Assembly (NCBI GenBank): GCA_025331445.1
Contig: JAIWNE010000001.1
Coordinates: forward strand, 1-64,000
Source of the DNA: Blakeslea trispora
Taxonomy: Eukaryota; Mucoromycota; Mucoromycetes; Mucorales; Choanephoraceae
Reading direction: 5' to 3'
DNA: 64,000 nt
Shown: positions 60,437-64,000 of the stretch, piece by piece
Layout of the letters: every line of letters starts with the position of its first letter
Numbering within the stretch: position 1 is the first letter of the stretch
Notes under the pieces: model-generated
Seen by the model: the letters and a program-made list of their open reading frames with translations, nothing else
The model's database searches: none
What the model was told of the DNA's origin: nothing
Program-made: the position numbers and the translations under genes

Positions 60437-62410
60437 GATGAAAGAGAATATTAATCAAGCAAATGGTATAGATTTAAAAAAAAGGGGGGAATAAGCAAGA
60501 AGAAGAAAAAGAAAAAAAAGGGAAAGATAAGGAACATGACACAATTTTATAATGCGGTTTCTGCATGACGACGTTGCAATATCATGACCAATGTCATAGG
60601 AAAACCCTACTGTTTCTTTTTATTGAAAATTCATTTGCTCTGACTTTGAAATTATTTTGCAGCAAAAGTAATCAGAAGAGTGAGTGCCATTCAACTTATG
60701 GATGATAGAGAAGCTGATTCAGGCAGCAACAGGGATGTTTCATACAACTACTGTATGAAGCTTGATAATTACAGAGAAAACAAGATGAATCGGGAATGGG
60801 TCTCTATCATTTGTACGCAAACAAATCAATATTCATTTCTTTCATTTACAATAATTTGAGTGTCGCCAGAATGGTGTTTAGTTTGCTTTTATGAGTACGT
60901 CGAGGGGATTATCTTGTGTATTCTCTGCCTTGTACTAGAAACATATACAAGAAAGGACTTGTTGTGTTAGGCTGTTGTATGAAGCATGTCTAGCTTGATC
61001 ATTTATTGCTTATACATTTCTTTACCCTTTGAACCTTGGTTCAATATTCAGTAAATACAATGCCTCCATTTTGGTAAGAGATTGATCAAAGCTTACTTTT
61101 GTTTCTTTGCAATAATAGAATGTACATTATCTGCTGCTGAATATCTGATTGTTAACTGATGCACACCTTTATGGATAGACAATAATTAGCCTTGTCTCAT
61201 AGTGGGATCTAATTCTTTGTATTCTTTATGATCTATGCTCAAACATGTTGATCTTTTTCTTTATTTTGCCTCGAGATTGAACTATCTAGTCGTTATGATT
61301 TTCTAGTTTCTTTTTTTGAACAATATATTTCTATAGGCTTTACAGTCAAGCCCCGTCCATGAGATAATAGTGTGCCTTTATGCTAAGGATCAAGCTTAGT
61401 TTACTTCAAGTAGATAATGCCATATGTGTTGTATAGACAGGACTGCAACCATGGTGCTTTTGGTTCCTCTTTCCCTATCTCCCTCCCACTCTTTTCAAGA
61501 GTCTCTGCTTCTGAGAACAATCCTTTCAATTCAAATCGTTTGATTCAAAGACAAAAACTTGATGTCGCTTGTTGAGGCTCTTTGTGCGAAAAAAAAGATG
61601 AATTGGCTATTTAGTTTGCAGTTTCAAGGAACAGAGATTTTGGACATCTCTCTATGATTTAGAGAAAGCAGTGTTTTGTAAGACAAGTCTAATATATGAA
61701 GCCATCTTTCCTCAGTCTGATATAAAAAAAAAAAACTAAGGCACTTTGAGTCTATGTTCCTAAAGAACACATAATACTTTTCTGCACCCTCTTTGATCCT
61801 TTGTAACGAAAAAACTCGAGTTTGACGTTGGATTTATAACTCGAGTTCTACAACTGGATATAGGGATTGCTTGAATGGGCTTGATGGTTGTGCTTGTCTT
61901 GTTTGAGCTGTAAGCATGTGTATCAAACATAGCTTATTCTGGTTCATGTAGCATCTGGTTAGTAGTGGCTTAAAAGAGCCTTAAAAATCAATTAAAAGAA
62001 AAAAGAGTTCTATAGCCCAATCATCTAATTCCACAATGATCTTGGTATTTCTTGTGAAAAGTCTCTGTTCAGCAAACAACATCTCTCTTGCAGTCTATGT
62101 TTTTCTTAAAAGGGACCCTCATACTCTAGATTGTCTCTTTGGTAAATAGATCTACAGTATCTGAGCCAATTGGGTAAGACTTTAGTGGCATAATTGTTAT
62201 CAAATCAAACTCACTTGTTGTTAGCGCTTTTTTAAAAGGTGAGAAAAAAAAATATCTTTCTTATCTTGTAACACATAAAACAAGAGATCGATTGTGTTCC
62301 CTGCATGAGCTTAAATAAATACACATGTACACATATACACAAAGACCTTTCTCTATAAACAGCAAGAGAAAGGGGGGGGATACAGCCAGTTCAAGACGTA
62401 AAGCTTGCTC

Positions 62411-63187
62411 AAGTTTTATGTTGTGCAAAAAAAGACAACTTTGTGTCCAACAATGATATAGTCATATTTGTTCATTTCCAACGCTATGATTGTTTGATGA
62501 TCTTAGGTTAGAGGCCATTGAGAGGGAAAGGAATCACTAGGTATTGTTGGTTATATGCTGATAGATGGTTAGAATGCGTAATGGAAGAATATGCAGCTTA
62601 AAGCATTTGGAATATTAGATCAATCCAGGAACAACACAAAAATTCTTAAGGGCATCAAGACCAAATGAATTGTACACCTAATGAAGAGGCCTTGACACTG
62701 TTGTCATCTCTTGTGTGAGTAGTCTATCATATTGTTTAGGCTGATGACTCCTTTATGCTGAGTCTACTTATTGCGTAGGTCTCAAGTCCTAAAAAAAAAA
62801 GTGTATCATCTCACTTGATTCTTGCTATTACAATATGGCCAATCTGTCATACTCCCCTTTTGGGTGAACTAAACAGATATTTGCCTCATAAAAAAAAAGA
62901 CATACTGAAGTTTCCGCAAGTCAAGAATAGATGAGAAATCTCATCATCGTCATGGTTTGTTGTGAGCGACATCATTTCTTTACAGGGTCTTTTTTTATTG
63001 CAAACTGAGTTTCAGTGGCCAATAAGTCAGAAATAAGATATCAACATCATAAATAAGACTGCACCAACAATGTCCTTTTTTTTTTTTCTGATAAAAATTT
63101 GACTAATGAACACAGATGATTTCGTTGCCAGATCAGTCTACATCATTGTTGGACACAAAGTTGTTTTTTTTGCACAACATAAAACTT
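62411..63187. repeat. 47-base inverted repeat pair, 683 bases apart
   Basis: The left arm at 62411-62457 (AAGTTTTATGTTGTGC ... TTTGTGTCCAACAATG) and the right arm at 63141-63187 are near-perfect reverse complements, differing by one G and a base or two. They could be terminal repeats of a 777-base non-autonomous DNA transposon, or two opposed relics of one Tc1-like end (CATTGTTGGACACAAAG). No coding frame of note lies between them and no clear target duplication is visible. Confidence 0.65.
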
Positions 63188-63409
63188 AAATAAATTCTGA
63201 AAAAATGGTAAGCGTGGTAAAAAGTATTAGCGGAGTCTGATTCTAAGGATATGTTTCTCTCTCTCTTAAAAAAAAAAAGATTCAGCTACTAAACAAATCT
63301 TGTAAAAGGGGAAAAAAAAGAGAGAGAGACAGGCATTTCCATAGAAATTTCCGCTCATGGTAATGAATAAAAGCCCTTTCCAACCGTATCATAATATCTG
63401 AATGGAATG

Positions 63410-63412
<3 letters not shown>

Positions 63413-63445
<33 letters not shown>
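63413..63445. repeat. (CT)n microsatellite
   Basis: About 16 uninterrupted TC/CT units. Confidence 0.9.
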
Positions 63446-63446
<1 letters not shown>

Positions 63447-63672
63447 AATAACCCAATTGTTACTGTTACAGTATTCTATCCAATCAAAAGCCTTTATTAA
63501 AATGAATCATTGTTCATCCACCACTCCCAGGAGTTTTTCCCACAGTCAACAGAAAAAAAAAAAAGAGATAGGAAAGACTCGTTACAACAGTTAATTTTCT
63601 AAAAAAGGCAAAATTGAGAGATCAACAATTTATTTACAATATAATACAATTTAGTTATACAGAAAAAATTTC

Positions 63673-64000
63673 TTAGGAAACAGGAGAAGAGGCTGCCACC
63701 ACAGTCCATCGACCGGCATCATGAATGACATCACAAGAAAGGGCTTTGCCTGTATGATAGACAAGTCCATCTTGACGAACAAGCAGAAGAGAAAGTTCAA
63801 GGTTTCTGCGACCATCAGGAAAGGTCTTGAGTAGATCATGATTGGCAACAAGTAAATCTTGTGTAGAAGGCAACTGCACAGACCAATGTGTTTCATGCGG
63901 TGTATGCGATTGGGGTGGTTGCGACACACGAGTGACAAGAGGACCATGCGTGCCTAACCAAAGATCAAGTAATCTTGGTACAGGAGCTGCCTGTATCAAG
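63673..64000 (-). CDS. 3' end of an unidentified gene (partial)
   Basis: The open frame reads in from beyond the right edge of the window and ends ...WTVVAASSPVS at 63673. The visible 108 residues (PVPRLLDLWLGTHGPLV, THWSVQLPSTQDLLVANHDL, GRRNLELSLLLVRQDGLVYH) look like a folded beta-rich domain, not low complexity. A possible intron acceptor (TACAG) lies at the edge. I do not recognise the family from this part. Confidence 0.6.
   Translation of the reverse strand, partial: LIQAAPVPRLLDLWLGTHGPLVTRVSQPPQSHTPHETHWSVQLPSTQDLLVANHDLLKTFPDGRRNLELSLLLVRQDGLVYHTGKALSCDVIHDAGRWTVVAASSPVS

Larger units (their letters stand above)
60437..63672. other. Long intergenic region with an inverted repeat pair
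   Basis: Three kilobases without a supported gene. It contains the 47-base inverted repeats at 62411 and 63141 and a (CT)n tract at 63413-63445. The rest is AT-rich with no recognisable coding, RNA or element structure. Confidence 0.5.

Overview
This is a eukaryotic nuclear contig from a filamentous fungus, most likely an early-diverging 'zygomycete' (Mucoromycota, probably Mucorales). Genes stand singly on both strands with no operons. They carry many short introns (mostly about 50-85 nt) with GTAAGT-like donors and YAG acceptors. Intergenic DNA is AT-rich and full of A/T and CT tracts. The gene set (Vps1-type dynamin, Hob1/Rvs167 BAR-SH3, Snx4/Atg24, vacuolar CAX exchanger, Dal5-like MFS carriers, glucose-6-phosphate isomerase, STYX) is fungal. 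No rRNA, tRNA, CRISPR array or bacterial-type feature was seen. The exact species cannot be told from the sequence alone.

Layout. 1-10 kb: a Dal5/allantoate-type MFS carrier (+), a decayed intron-containing copy of ribosomal protein eL32 (-), a TBC Rab-GAP (-), then RRP1/Nop52 (-) divergent from mitochondrial ribosomal protein mL60 (+) over a 226-bp shared promoter. 10-20 kb: a 981-residue helical protein with an apparent GC-AG intron, a Pro/Gln-rich disordered protein, a Vps1-type dynamin, and a 2-kb gap holding a compact TA-flanked hairpin element (MITE-like). 20-31 kb: glucose-6-phosphate isomerase, Hob1/Rvs167, an unrecognised helical protein, a disordered lysine-rich protein, and an F-box protein. 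Two of these are tightly convergent pairs, with stops 54-94 bp apart. 31-47 kb: a long empty stretch, then Snx4/Atg24, a Ca2+/H+ exchanger, a large asparagine/glutamine-rich zinc-finger protein, an SDR reductase and a small secreted protein.

47.6-53.3 kb is a transposon graveyard. It holds a KDZ-type transposase gene missing its catalytic middle (-), a Helitron/PIF1 helicase fragment (+) running directly into a truncated Tnp2/CACTA-type transposase (+), a pair of GC-rich hairpin direct repeats, and the N-terminal part of a Helitron Rep/helicase (-). 54-64 kb: a STYX-family phosphatase that, unlike animal STYX, keeps a cysteine at the active site; a second MFS carrier; a glutamine-synthetase-family enzyme; 3 kb of empty DNA with a 47-bp inverted repeat pair; and the 3' end of an unidentified gene.

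There is no metabolic cluster. The common threads are membrane traffic (TBC, Vps1, Hob1, Snx4), ribosome and mitoribosome biogenesis (RRP1, mL60, eL32 relic) and transport. The most notable items are the mosaic transposon block, the spliceable but core-deleted KDZ gene, the STYX homologue with a catalytic cysteine, the eL32 pseudogene, the TA-flanked MITE and the GC-AG intron.
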